A stretch of DNA of 64,000 bases, from contig CAYYCX010000011.1 in NCBI GenBank assembly GCA_964470455.1, positions 8,064 to 72,063 of the forward strand. Direction: 5' to 3'. The notes under the pieces were generated by a model. That model did not search any database. It saw only the letters and a list, made by a program, of their open reading frames with translations, and was not told the origin of the DNA. Shown here piece by piece: positions 1-10,267 of the stretch; the first letter of the stretch is position 1, and each line of letters opens with the position of its first letter. This DNA is from JAWXBM01 sp964470455 (GTDB taxonomy: Bacteria; Pseudomonadota; Gammaproteobacteria; Xanthomonadales; SZUA-36). The position numbers and the translations under genes are program-made.

Positions 1-651
1 AGCCGCCATCCCTTCGAGGAAATCCACGAAACCCTGTGCGCCGGCATCCACCACACCTGCCTGGCGCAAAACCGGCAGCAGGTTGGGCGTATTGGCCAGC
101 GACTGCCGCGCCCGTTCCAGGCCGCGCTGCAGCAACTGCCGAAGGTCACTGGCACCCTGCTTTTCCTGGGCTGCCAGTTCGGTGGAAAAATCCTCCAGCA
201 CCGTGGGCATGGTGCCGGGAACCGGGCTGGCCATGGCTTTCCAGGCAGCCTGGGCCCCGGCATTGGATGCGATGGCGAGGCTGTTGGCGGTGAGCAGGCG
301 ATGGCCGTTGATCGCTTCGCTGAAGCCCTGGAAATACTGCGCCATTATCGCGCCGGAATTGCCCCGGGCACCATCCAGGGCGGCGCTGGCCACCAGGCTC
401 ATCAGCTCATCCACGCGCCGGCGCGGTTTGCGCTTCAACGCGTCCAGGACGGTTTTGAAGGTGAAAGCCAGGTTGGTGCCGGTATCGCCATCGGGCACCG
501 GGAAAACATTGATGCGATTGAGCAGGTCGCGGCGCTGGAACAGGTGCGCTATACCTGCGGTGATGACCTGCCCCAGCCGGGTACCATCCAGGTAAGCTGT
601 CGATCGATGGGCGGGAGCCAGCCCGGCCCGGTTGGATGCAGTCTTCTTCAT
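1..651 (-). CDS. DhaL/DAK2-domain protein (FakA / DegV-fusion type), 3' end cut by window
   Basis: The frame is open from an ATG at 651 to the window edge, giving 217 residues of a longer protein. Residues 48-60 read NVFPVPDGDTGTN, the Mg-ATP binding signature of DhaL/DAK2 domains; ALDGARGNSG and DAGAQGFVDFLEG follow as further family motifs. Proteins of this kind are the kinase part of fatty-acid kinase (FakA) or of proteobacterial fusions of DhaL with a DegV lipid-binding domain. The N-terminal position of DhaL fits both, and the part that would decide lies outside the window. Function in lipid or fatty-acid phosphorylation is inferred from the family only. Confidence 0.8.
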   Translation of the reverse strand, partial: MKKTASNRAGLAPAHRSTAYLDGTRLGQVITAGIAHLFQRRDLLNRINVFPVPDGDTGTNLAFTFKTVLDALKRKPRRRVDELMSLVASAALDGARGNSGAIMAQYFQGFSEAINGHRLLTANSLAIASNAGAQAAWKAMASPVPGTMPTVLEDFSTELAAQEKQGASDLRQLLQRGLERARQSLANTPNLLPVLRQAGVVDAGAQGFVDFLEGMAA

Positions 652-933
652 GCGCGGCGCGAGTTTAGCACAGCAAAAGGCAGCTTTAGCACGCTGCCAA
701 AGGGCCGGGAACAGTTGGCGATTTTGCACAAAATCTGGCGAAAGCGACCCTCACTCTGGCCTGTTATCGCGGCCCAAACGAAACACGGCACCCGCAAACC
801 CTCACCAGCACTATGACTTCAGGCCCATGAACGGGTGGCATGAATCCTGCATCATTTGTTCACAACAACAAGAACTCATTGGCAAAGCCAGCCAACTCGT
901 TTTCCACCGGGTCAACCACAGGGAGTTGCAACC

Positions 934-1266
934 ATGTCCACCGACAGCATCATCAATGAGATCCGCGAAGCACTGCAAGGCCGCCCCGGCCAGCCCATCG
1001 TACTGGGTGTGTGCAATGCCATCGCCGCCCGCATGGGCTGGCAAACCTGGTGCGTGCGCCTGGCGGTGATCGTGAGCGCGCTGTTTTTCGCCGGCACCAC
1101 CCTGGTGGCTTACGTGATTGCGGGCCTGTTGCTGAAAGAGACGGAAGCACGCACCAAGGGGTTTTTTGCCGGCCTGGCCGTGATTGCACGGGAATGGACG
1201 GAAAAACTCTCCGCCACCTTCAACCGGGCTTTCTGTACCGGCCGGTCCGATTATCGCGGTTACTGA
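934..1266 (+). CDS. PspC-domain small membrane protein
   Basis: A 110-residue protein with one clear hydrophobic span at about residues 46-68 (VIVSALFFAGTTLVAYVIAG). The preceding stretch GVCNAIAARMGW and the order of a soluble start, a small amphipathic segment and then the TM match the PspC domain of phage-shock proteins and of short PspC-like proteins. I chose the ATG at 934 because GGGAG lies at 921-924 just ahead of it; an upstream in-frame ATG at 856 lacks such a site. No pspA, pspB or pspF is visible nearby, so a link to envelope stress is family-level inference. Confidence 0.7.
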   Translation: MSTDSIINEIREALQGRPGQPIVLGVCNAIAARMGWQTWCVRLAVIVSALFFAGTTLVAYVIAGLLLKETEARTKGFFAGLAVIAREWTEKLSATFNRAFCTGRSDYRGY

Positions 1267-1288
1267 TTCCTCCACATAACCGCCACTT

Positions 1289-1327
1289 GCCGGTCCACGG
1301 GTGGGGATGGCCGGCGCCGGTTTTTTT
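1289..1327 (+). terminator. possible intrinsic terminator after the PspC-like gene
   Basis: GCCGG at 1289 can pair with CCGGC at 1311, and a run of seven T follows at 1321-1327. The loop is long and the GC-rich palindrome at 1311-1320 offers competing pairings, so this is only a fair candidate. It lies between convergent genes. Confidence 0.4.
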
Positions 1328-1328
1328 G

Positions 1329-1583
1329 TCAGATTTCCAGCTCGATGAAATCCTGCACGGTGGCGGCGGTGAACGGCCAGAACAATTCCCGTTTGATGTC
1401 GCTGCGGTACAGCACCGGAATGTGGTTGCCGTAGCGGCGGATCAGGTCGAGGTCCGACTCGATATCCACCGACTGCCAGGCGGCGCCACAATCCTCCAGC
1501 ATGTGCTCGGCCAGTTCACACAGGTGGCAGTCGGGGCGCGTGTAGAGAAAAATGGGGCTTTTTTGCATCGTCACGGGCGTCAC
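1329..1583 (-). CDS. glutaredoxin-like thioredoxin-fold protein (DUF836 type)
   Basis: Only 84 residues. After a short beta strand (IFLYTRPDCHLC) it carries a CxxC redox motif, CHLC, in the place expected for the active site of small glutaredoxin-like DUF836 proteins. The later NHIPVL supplies the cis-proline found in thioredoxin folds. It probably acts as a cytosolic thiol-disulfide protein. A second methionine five residues downstream (MQKS) could be the true start. It stands alone, converging on the PspC-like gene. Confidence 0.7.
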   Translation of the reverse strand: MTPVTMQKSPIFLYTRPDCHLCELAEHMLEDCGAAWQSVDIESDLDLIRRYGNHIPVLYRSDIKRELFWPFTAATVQDFIELEI

Positions 1584-1709
1584 GGGAAGGTTGGCGGGAT
1601 GATGGAAAGCTTAGCAGTTGTGGCCTGAAATGTTACCCTGAAGCAGTTGATGTTGCGGCCGGAATGTACCGGCTCTTCACCGCTTTATCGGCTTGCAGGG
1701 AAGGACAGC

Positions 1710-3083
<1,374 letters not shown>

Positions 3084-3090
3084 CAGGCGA

Positions 3091-4065
3091 ATGCTGAAAC
3101 GAACCTCACATCGTGCTTCGCGGTTGCTTGTTGCCGGCCTGCTGGCCATGACGGCAATGACGGCCGTGCCGCCGCTGCCGGCCGACAACATCTACAAATA
3201 CCAGGACAAGGACGGCATCTGGCACTTCACCGACCGGGCGCCTCCGGAAGGCCAGGAGTTTGAAATCACCTACATGCAGAAGGAGGCGGAAGACCGCATC
3301 CGGCTGCGCCGTGAAGGCACTGACGCCAACCCGGTCTACCTGCTGTTCAATGATTACTGGGGGCCGGTGGAAGTGGAATTCCGCCTGTCCAACGCGGTGA
3401 ATGTGATCACCGAGCCGGACTTGCCGGCGCGGTTCGTGGTGCCTGGCCAGAAGGAACAGGCCCTGGTGGGCATGGGTTCGCTGGACCCGCGCCAGGGTTT
3501 CAGTTTCCAGATCCAGCTTTCCTCGGTGCCCGGGCCACCGGTGCCGCAACGCATCACCGATGCCGTGCTCAGTCCGCCGTTTCCGGCCGGCGAGTCCTAC
3601 CCCATCAGCCAGGGCTTCCAGGGGACGCGTACGCACAACTCAGCGGACAGCGAATATGCCATCGACATCGTCATGCCGGTGGGCACTCCCATACTGGCGG
3701 CCAAAGCCGGGGTGGTGATGGATATCGAGGAGGACTTCAACCAGGGCGGCACCGACCTGGAAAAATTCGCCGACAAGGCCAACCACGTCCGCATCCTGCA
3801 TGACGACGGCACCATGACGGTTTACGCGCACCTGGACCTCGCCAGTGTGAATGTGCGGCGCGGCGCCCGGGTAGCGGCTGGCCAGCGCATTGCCCGCTCG
3901 GGCAACACGGGCTTCAGCTCCGGCCCGCATTTGCACTTTGCCCTGCAGCAGAATACCGGCATGCAGCTGGTTTCGGTGCCGTTCACCTTTGAGACGTCCG
4001 ACGGCGGCACGGTCAAGCCCGAGGAGAACCGGATTCTGCAGGGTACACAAGCCGGCCGCTATTGA
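3091..4065 (+). CDS. M23 family metallopeptidase with DUF4124 N-terminus
   Basis: 324 residues with an N-terminal signal peptide, then a DUF4124-like segment (IYKYQDKDGIWHFTDRAPP) and a C-terminal LytM/M23 domain. The zinc ligands are visible as the H...D pair in HNSADSEYAIDI and the later HxH in GPHLHFALQ. Such proteins cut peptidoglycan cross-links or activate amidases in the periplasm. I prefer the ATG at 3091; the frame also contains a TTG at 3073 that overlaps sdaA. About 55 residues between Asp and the HxH include an unusual QGGTDLEKFADKAN loop, typical of the stand-alone proteobacterial version. Confidence 0.85.
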   Translation: MLKRTSHRASRLLVAGLLAMTAMTAVPPLPADNIYKYQDKDGIWHFTDRAPPEGQEFEITYMQKEAEDRIRLRREGTDANPVYLLFNDYWGPVEVEFRLSNAVNVITEPDLPARFVVPGQKEQALVGMGSLDPRQGFSFQIQLSSVPGPPVPQRITDAVLSPPFPAGESYPISQGFQGTRTHNSADSEYAIDIVMPVGTPILAAKAGVVMDIEEDFNQGGTDLEKFADKANHVRILHDDGTMTVYAHLDLASVNVRRGARVAAGQRIARSGNTGFSSGPHLHFALQQNTGMQLVSVPFTFETSDGGTVKPEENRILQGTQAGRY

Positions 4066-4169
4066 GTCCGGCCTTTAAAAACCGGTATTTGTTCGGCCTC
4101 AACCCGCCTATCTGCTAGAATGGCGCGTTTTTTTCCAGCGGGCCCGCGCGGCCTGATTCGAATCGCACC

Positions 4170-5765
4170 ATGGCCAGAATCCAACAGGAACGCGACCGTC
4201 GCCGCACGTTCGCCATCATTTCACATCCCGACGCGGGTAAAACCACGCTGACCGAGAAGCTGCTGCTGTTCGGCGGAGCCATCCAGATGGCCGGCGCGGT
4301 GAAGGCCAAGCGCGCCACCCGCCACGCCACCTCCGACTGGATGAAGCTGGAGCAGGAGCGCGGCATTTCCGTCACCAGCTCGGTGATGCAGTTCGAGTAC
4401 CGCGACAAGGTGGTCAACCTGCTGGATACACCGGGCCATGCGGATTTCTCCGAGGATACCTACCGCACGCTCACCGCCGTGGATTCTGCCCTGATGGTGA
4501 TCGACTGCGCCAAGGGCGTGGAAGAGCGCACCATCAAGCTGATGGAAGTGTGCCGATTGCGCCAGACGCCGATCTTCACCTTCATCAACAAGCTGGACCG
4601 CGAAGGCCGCGACCCGGTGGAACTGCTGGACGAGGTGGAATCGGTGCTGGGCATCCAATGCGCGCCGGTCACCTGGCCCATCGGCATGGGCCAGCGGCTC
4701 AAGGGCGTGTATCACCTGCTGGACGATGCGGTGCTGCTGTACGACGCCGGCAAAAATTACGTCACGCAGCAGGCCAAGGTCATTCAAGGGCTGGACAACC
4801 CGGAACTCGATACCGTTCTGGGTCGCGACGCGGCTGATTTCCGCGAGGAGATCGAACTGGTGAAAGGCGCCAGCCACGCGTTTGACCCGGCCGCCTACCT
4901 GGCTGGCAACCAGAGCCCGGTGTTTTTTGGTTCGGCCATCAACAACTTCGGCGTGACGCCCCTGCTGGACGCGTTCACCGAGCACGCCCCGGCACCGGGT
5001 CCGCGCGAAACCACCACCCGAACCGTGCAGAGTGACGAGGAAGCGCTCACCGGGTTCGTGTTCAAGATCCAGGCGAACATGGACCCGGCCCACCGCGACC
5101 GCATTGCCTTCATGCGCATCTGTTCCGGCCACTTCCAGCGCGGCATGAAGCTGCATCACGTGCGGTTGGGCAAGGACATCAAATCGGCGAATGCCCTTAC
5201 CTTCCTGGCGCAGGAACGCGAACACGTGGAAGATGCCTGGCCGGGCGATATCGTCGGACTGCACAACCACGGCACCGTCGGCATCGGCGACACCTTCACC
5301 GAAGGCGAAGCCCTGCAGTTCACCGGCATTCCCAACTTCGCGCCGGAACTGTTCCGCCGCGCACGGCTGCGCGATCCGCTGAAACTCAAGCAATTGCAGA
5401 AAGGCCTGGAGCAATTGTCCGAGGAAGGCGCCACCCAGTTTTTCCGGCCGCTGGCCAACAACGACCTGGTACTGGGCGCGGTGGGCATGCTGCAGTTTGA
5501 CGTGGTGGCCTACCGGCTGAAGAGCGAATACAACGTCGATGCGTTTTTTGAAAACGTCAACATCGTCACGGCCCGCTGGGTGAGCAGCGACAATGCCAGG
5601 AAGCTGGAAGATTTCCGCCGCCAGCTGGAACTCAACCTGGCCGAGGATGCCGCCGGCCAGCTGGTCTACCTGGCGCCCAGCCGGGTGAACCTGCAGCTGA
5701 CCGAGGAACGCTGGCCGGACCTGAAATTCTCTGCCACCCGAGAAACCCTCGTTTTCGTTGAATAG
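4170..5765 (+). CDS. prfC: peptide chain release factor 3 (RF3)
   Basis: 531 residues, standard for RF3, the GTPase that recycles RF1/RF2 from the ribosome after termination. The G domain shows the P-loop SHPDAGKTTLTEKL near residue 18, switch II DTPGHADF and the NKLD guanine-specificity motif. The RATRHATSDWMKLEQERGIS segment is diagnostic for RF3 among translational GTPases. The start at 4170 is supported by homology of MARIQQERDRRRTFAI. Upstream, TAGAAT at 4116-4121 could be a -10 box, but no good -35 lies at the right distance. Confidence 0.97.
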   Translation: MARIQQERDRRRTFAIISHPDAGKTTLTEKLLLFGGAIQMAGAVKAKRATRHATSDWMKLEQERGISVTSSVMQFEYRDKVVNLLDTPGHADFSEDTYRTLTAVDSALMVIDCAKGVEERTIKLMEVCRLRQTPIFTFINKLDREGRDPVELLDEVESVLGIQCAPVTWPIGMGQRLKGVYHLLDDAVLLYDAGKNYVTQQAKVIQGLDNPELDTVLGRDAADFREEIELVKGASHAFDPAAYLAGNQSPVFFGSAINNFGVTPLLDAFTEHAPAPGPRETTTRTVQSDEEALTGFVFKIQANMDPAHRDRIAFMRICSGHFQRGMKLHHVRLGKDIKSANALTFLAQEREHVEDAWPGDIVGLHNHGTVGIGDTFTEGEALQFTGIPNFAPELFRRARLRDPLKLKQLQKGLEQLSEEGATQFFRPLANNDLVLGAVGMLQFDVVAYRLKSEYNVDAFFENVNIVTARWVSSDNARKLEDFRRQLELNLAEDAAGQLVYLAPSRVNLQLTEERWPDLKFSATRETLVFVE

Positions 5766-5788
5766 TGACCTTGTTGCCACAGCCTTAA

Positions 5789-5940
5789 GCGTGCCGGCGC
5801 CGGGAGTTTCTTGCCGGGCCCTCGGACAAGGTGAGCCCGCGTAGCGGGCGAGAAGGTGGCCTGGGCCATGTCGGGAACATCCGAGGAGCGCACAGGATGT
5901 CTTGAGCGTGCCCGGCAAGGAACTCCCGGCGATGGCACGC
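5789..5940. repeat. 152-bp element bounded by 31-bp imperfect inverted repeats
   Basis: Positions 5789-5819 and 5910-5940 are inverted copies differing at three positions, with 90 bp between them. The inner part contains further short palindromes: GCCCGC-GTA-GCGGGC near 5836 and ACATCC/GGATGT at 5878/5895. It sits in the 428-bp gap between prfC and the nucleoside transporter. It has no coding sense I can support and looks like a folded RNA or a small non-autonomous repeat. The rest of the gap (5941-6180) holds nothing I recognise apart from the ribosome-binding site GGAGG at 6181. Confidence 0.75.
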
Positions 5941-6193
5941 GGTATGGCGTCAAACGGAGCGCTCAAAAAACATCAAAATGAACCCTGGCTCGGGGCCGGG
6001 GTGACGGGCAAGAAAGAAGTGACAGGGAGTACTTACAAATCGCCCACGAGCACGAGGAGCATCGGCACTTCTGCCAGCATCATTTGCCAGTTTGGAGTAA
6101 AGCCGCTACATTGCAGCGCAGCACTATAACCGCGGGGTCGGGCCTGCACCGGGCCCCGGCAGATAACAATATGCGCTTTCCGGAGGCTGCCCG

Positions 6194-7468
6194 ATGATCG
6201 TCGATATCCTGTTTGGCCTGTTCGGGCTTTCGGTACTGATTGGAATCGCCGTGGCGATTTCCAGCCGGCGCGGCGACATCGACTGGCGGCTGGTTGTTTC
6301 CGGCATCGGCCTGCAGCTTTTTTTTGCCATCATTGTCATCCTGGTTCCGGGCGGCCGCGAGTTTTTCGATTATTTCGCGCGCTTCTTCGTCAAGATCGTC
6401 GAATTTGCGCTCACCGGTTCGCGCTTCATTTTTGGCGACCTGGCCAGCCTGGAAAATTTCGGCTTCGTGTTCGCCTTCCAGGTGTTGCCGACCATCATCT
6501 TCTTCGCATCCCTGATGGCGGTGCTGTACCACCTCGGCATCATGCAGAAAATCGTCCAGGGCATGGCCTGGGTGATGCTGAAGGTGCTGCGCGCCAGCGG
6601 CGCGGAAAGCCTGTCAGTAGCGGCCAATGTATTCGTCGGCCAGACCGAGGCACCGCTGGTGGTGCGGCCCTATATCGCCCGCATGACCGAATCCGAACTG
6701 TTCACCATGATGGTGGGCGGCATGGCCACCATTGCCGGCGCGGTGCTGGCGGCTTACATCGCCATGCTGGGCGGCGGCGACCCCGAACAGCAGTTGTTTT
6801 ATGCACGCCACCTGCTGGCCGCCAGTGTGATGGCGGCGCCCGCCACCATCGTCATCGCCAAGCTGCTACGGCCCGAATATGAGGCTTCGCTCACCAAAGG
6901 CACAGTCAAGCTGGAGGTGGAAAGGACGGCTGGCAATGTGATCGAAGCGGCGGCCAACGGCGCTTCCGACGGCGTGCGCCTGGCGCTGAACGTGGGCGGC
7001 ATGCTGCTGGCCTTCATCGCCCTGATCGCCATGATCGATTTCCCCCTCAACTGGCTGGGCGAAGTAACTGGCCTGGAAGCCAGCCTGGGCCAGCCGCTCA
7101 GCCTGTCGGTGATCCTCGGTTACCTGCTGGCGCCCATGGCCTGGGTAATCGGCGTGCCCTGGCCGGATGCGGTGGCGGTGGGCGGCCTGATCGGGCAGAA
7201 GGTGGTGACCAATGAATTCGTCGCCTATGCCAACCTCAATGCCATCAAGGAAACGCTGGACCCGCACTCGGTGCTGATTTCCACCTACGCGCTGTGCGGC
7301 TTTGCCAATTTCTCGTCCATCGCCATCCAGCTGGGCGGCATCGGCGGGCTGGCGCCGGAACGGCGGCCCGACCTGGCGCGGCTGGGCCTGCTGGCAGTGC
7401 TGGGCGGCACCCTGGCCACCATGATGACGGCCACCATCGCGGGCGTACTCACCAGCATCGCGGGGTAA
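6194..7468 (+). CDS. concentrative nucleoside transporter (CNT/NupC family)
   Basis: 424 residues with about ten hydrophobic segments. The signature VFVGQTEAPLVVRPYI and the downstream TNEFVAYANL match the CNT family, in which these blocks line the nucleoside-binding site. Members import nucleosides with H+ or Na+. A strong GGAGG at 6181-6185 precedes the ATG. The next gene starts 9 bases after the stop, so the two may share a transcript, although their functions are unrelated. Ion specificity cannot be read from the sequence. Confidence 0.92.
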   Translation: MIVDILFGLFGLSVLIGIAVAISSRRGDIDWRLVVSGIGLQLFFAIIVILVPGGREFFDYFARFFVKIVEFALTGSRFIFGDLASLENFGFVFAFQVLPTIIFFASLMAVLYHLGIMQKIVQGMAWVMLKVLRASGAESLSVAANVFVGQTEAPLVVRPYIARMTESELFTMMVGGMATIAGAVLAAYIAMLGGGDPEQQLFYARHLLAASVMAAPATIVIAKLLRPEYEASLTKGTVKLEVERTAGNVIEAAANGASDGVRLALNVGGMLLAFIALIAMIDFPLNWLGEVTGLEASLGQPLSLSVILGYLLAPMAWVIGVPWPDAVAVGGLIGQKVVTNEFVAYANLNAIKETLDPHSVLISTYALCGFANFSSIAIQLGGIGGLAPERRPDLARLGLLAVLGGTLATMMTATIAGVLTSIAG

Positions 7469-7477
7469 GCCCAGCCC

Positions 7478-9358
7478 ATGTCGGGACATTCACAGTTCCA
7501 GCTTTTCCGGCAACGGCGTTTCATGCCGTTTTTCATGACCCAGGCGCTGGGCGCCTTCAACGACAATATTTTCAAGAACGCGCTGGTGGCCCTGCTGGTA
7601 TTCAAAGGCAGTGCGGTGGCCGGCATGAACACTGACCAGCTGGTGAATTTCAGCGCCATGCTGTTCATCCTGCCGTTCTTCCTGTTCTCGGCCCTGTTCG
7701 GGCAGTTTGCCGACAAGTTCGAAAAGTCGCTGCAGATCCGCCGGGTGAAGCTGCTGGAAGTGGTGATCATGCTGCTGGCCGCGCTGGGTTTTTGGCTCGA
7801 CAACCTGCCGCTGCTCCTGACCGTGCTGTTCCTGCTGGGCCTCCAATCGACCATCTTTGGTCCTATCAAGTACGGCATCCTGCCGCAGGTATTGCAGCGC
7901 AATGAACTGGTGGGCGGTAACGCGCTGGTGGAAATGGGCACTTTCGTGGCCATCCTGCTGGGCACGATTGCCGGGCCGCAACTGGCGGGCATCGACAGCG
8001 ACTGGCCGTATTGGGTGGCGATTGCGGGCCTGGCGGTGGCGGTACTGGGCTATGCCTTCAGCCTGCGCATTCCCGAAGCGGCGGCCGTGGCGCCCGACCT
8101 GAAGATCAGCTGGAATATTTTCAGCGAAACCGTGCGCAACATCCGTTTCATCAACCAGAACCGCACGGTACTGAACAGCGTGCTGGGGATCTCCTGGTTC
8201 TGGTTTTTCGGCGCCACCTTCCTGGTACAGATTCCCAGTTACAGCCAGAACGTGCTGGGCGGCGACCAGAATCTCATGTCCGGCCTGCTGGCGCTGTTCA
8301 TCATCGGCATCAGCACCGGCTCGCTGCTGTGCGAGCGGCTGTCCGGCAAACGGGTGGAAATCGGCCTGGTGCCGTTCGGCGCCATCGGCCTGACCGTCTT
8401 TGGCATCGACCTCTTCTTCGCCACGCCCGCCGCGGCCACCGCGCCCGTGAGCTTCGGCCAGTTCTTTACCGAGGCCGGCAACTGGCGGGTGTTATTCGAC
8501 CTGCTGATGATCGGTGTCTTCGGCGGTTTCTACACCGTGCCACTCTACGCCCTGGTGCAGCAACGTTCGGCCGAGGAACACCGCTCGCGGGTGATCGCGG
8601 GGCTGAACATACTGAATGCCTTGTTTATGGTGGTGTCGGCCATCATGGCCATGCTGCTGCTGGGCGCTGCCGGCTTCAGCATTCCGGAACTGTTCCTGGT
8701 CACCGCCATCCTCAATGCCATGGTGGCCATTTACATTTTCAGCCTGGTGCCCGAGTTCCTGATGCGCTTCCTGGTGTGGATGCTGATCCATACCATTTAC
8801 CGAGTGCGCATGTCAGGCGAGCAGCACATTCCCGAAGAAGGTGCGGTGATCATCGCCGCCAACCATGTGAGCTTCGTGGACCCGCTGATCCTGGGCGGCA
8901 TGATCCGCCGGCCGGTGCGTTTCGTGATGCACCACAGCATCTTCAGGATCCCCGTGCTGAATTTCATCTTTCGCACCGGCAAGGCCATTCCCATCGCCTC
9001 GCGCGACGATAACCCGGCCATCCTCGAAGCCGCTTACGCGCAGATGAACCAGGTGATGCGCGACCAGGATGTGCTGGGCATTTTTCCCGAAGGCGCCATC
9101 ACCCGCGATGGCGAGATCCAGCCGTTCAAGTCAGGCGTGTGCAAAATCACCGCGGAACATGGCGTGCCGGTGGTGCCGGTGGCGCTGTGCAACCTGTGGG
9201 GCTCGATGTTCAGCCGCCGCGATTCGTTCTGGAAGCGCCGGCCCTACAAGCTCTGGTCGCTGATCGATGTGCGGGTGGGCAAGCCGATTCCGGCCGAAGA
9301 GTTGACTGTTGAGCGCCTGCAACAGGCCGTGGAGGCCTTGCGCGGCGATAATCGTTGA
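7478..9358 (+). CDS. MFS (LplT-like) transporter fused to PlsC-type acyltransferase
   Basis: 626 residues in two parts. Residues 1 to about 425 form a twelve-helix MFS transporter beginning FRQRRFMPFFMTQALGAFND, typical of LplT-like lysophospholipid flippases. Residues from about 430 onward form a PlsC/1-acylglycerol-phosphate acyltransferase, with the catalytic HX4D motif in NHVSFVD and the substrate block FPEGAIT. The likely role is flipping lysophospholipid inward and re-acylating it, as LplT and Aas do in E. coli. Related long fusions also carry an acyl-ACP synthetase (AMP-binding) domain; here the protein stops after the acyltransferase, so the acyl donor must come from elsewhere. Confidence 0.85.
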   Translation: MSGHSQFQLFRQRRFMPFFMTQALGAFNDNIFKNALVALLVFKGSAVAGMNTDQLVNFSAMLFILPFFLFSALFGQFADKFEKSLQIRRVKLLEVVIMLLAALGFWLDNLPLLLTVLFLLGLQSTIFGPIKYGILPQVLQRNELVGGNALVEMGTFVAILLGTIAGPQLAGIDSDWPYWVAIAGLAVAVLGYAFSLRIPEAAAVAPDLKISWNIFSETVRNIRFINQNRTVLNSVLGISWFWFFGATFLVQIPSYSQNVLGGDQNLMSGLLALFIIGISTGSLLCERLSGKRVEIGLVPFGAIGLTVFGIDLFFATPAAATAPVSFGQFFTEAGNWRVLFDLLMIGVFGGFYTVPLYALVQQRSAEEHRSRVIAGLNILNALFMVVSAIMAMLLLGAAGFSIPELFLVTAILNAMVAIYIFSLVPEFLMRFLVWMLIHTIYRVRMSGEQHIPEEGAVIIAANHVSFVDPLILGGMIRRPVRFVMHHSIFRIPVLNFIFRTGKAIPIASRDDNPAILEAAYAQMNQVMRDQDVLGIFPEGAITRDGEIQPFKSGVCKITAEHGVPVVPVALCNLWGSMFSRRDSFWKRRPYKLWSLIDVRVGKPIPAEELTVERLQQAVEALRGDNR

Positions 9359-9452
9359 TTTTCCCCCGGAGCTGGCCTGGCTGGCGGCCCAAGAATGGAC
9401 TGTCGGCAGCATGGCTGCCTCCCACTGTCGCAGCGTGCATTGTTCGCGCCCT

Positions 9453-9761
9453 TCAGGCCGGGCGCAGCTGGCCGCAGTTCCAGCACTGGCCAAATGGCCC
9501 ATCGACGTTTGAACCACAGTTGCTGCATTGCCAGTCCGGGGCGGTCGGCTGGCTTTCAAAGGGACGCAACAGTTCCCGCGCGCGCTCCTCTTCCGTTGCG
9601 TCGAGAATGAACAGTTGCGGGCACACCTCCACAAACGGCACCTCACCCATTACCGAGGATGAAAATTCGTTGCGGACAAAGGTTTCAATGCCTTCAGCGT
9701 TCAGCAGGGAAGCCGCCTGCCCCACCTGGCTGATGTTGAAGCTTTCAAAAACCTTGATCAC
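9453..9761 (-). CDS. DUF2007 protein with C-terminal zinc ribbon
   Basis: 102 residues. The N-terminal 70 residues (MIKVFESFNISQVGQAASLL ... CPQLFILD) match DUF2007, a small ferredoxin-like domain described as a putative signal-transducing domain. The C-terminus adds two cysteine pairs, CSNC and CWNC, about 16 residues apart, forming a zinc ribbon. It starts the minus-strand group with the VOC and MsrB genes. Function unknown. Confidence 0.75.
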   Translation of the reverse strand: MIKVFESFNISQVGQAASLLNAEGIETFVRNEFSSSVMGEVPFVEVCPQLFILDATEEERARELLRPFESQPTAPDWQCSNCGSNVDGPFGQCWNCGQLRPA

Positions 9762-9775
9762 TTTCGGACCAGAAC

Positions 9776-10207
9776 TCAGCGGGCAAACAGCTGGCTGAGA
9801 TCAGCAAACGCCTTGATCTCGAGGTTGTTGCCGGCCGGGTCGCGAAAGAACATGGTGGCCTGTTCACCCGCCTGGCCTTTGAACCGAACAGTGGGTTGCA
9901 TCACGAATTCGGTGCCTGCGGCCTGTAACCGGTCTCGCAGAGTCTCCCAGCTGGCGAGGTCCAGCACCAGGCCAAAATGCGGCACCGGCACGCCATGACC
10001 ATCAACGAGGTTGGTCACCGCTGTGCGGTTCTGGGCCGGACGATTATCCAGGTGGCACACCAGCTGGTGGCCAAAGAAATCAAAATCCACCCATTCGGGT
10101 GAGCTGCGGCCTTCCGGGCAGCCCAGCAATTCGCCGTAGAAGCGGCGTGCCGCTCCCAGGTCATCCACAGGAATGGCCAGGTGGAATGGCCTCAATGCAG
10201 CATTCAT
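9776..10207 (-). CDS. VOC-family (glyoxalase/dioxygenase fold) protein
   Basis: 143 residues with the two beta-alpha-beta-beta-beta modules of the vicinal oxygen chelate fold. The start FHLAIPVDDLGAARRFYGEL is typical, and the metal-ligand candidates are His in FHLAIP, His in PVPHFGLVL and Glu in GNNLEIKAF. The H/H/E set suits a mononuclear metal site. It resembles the short glyoxalase/bleomycin-resistance/dioxygenase proteins whose substrate is usually unknown. It lies 14 bases upstream of the DUF2007 gene and downstream of msrB on the same strand. Confidence 0.8.
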   Translation of the reverse strand: MNAALRPFHLAIPVDDLGAARRFYGELLGCPEGRSSPEWVDFDFFGHQLVCHLDNRPAQNRTAVTNLVDGHGVPVPHFGLVLDLASWETLRDRLQAAGTEFVMQPTVRFKGQAGEQATMFFRDPAGNNLEIKAFADLSQLFAR

Positions 10208-10267
10208 TCTGTTTCCCTCTTTGTGGTGGTGCCGAACGCGGCGGCAAGAAATTCAGGCAAAACCGCC

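Noticed and set aside
4221..5966. 581-codon open frame on the minus strand
   Set aside because: Antisense to prfC; no recognisable motif and composition biased to His, Gln and Val.
8011..9012. 333-codon open frame in another plus frame
   Set aside because: Overlaps the MFS-acyltransferase fusion completely; Arg/His-rich without motifs.
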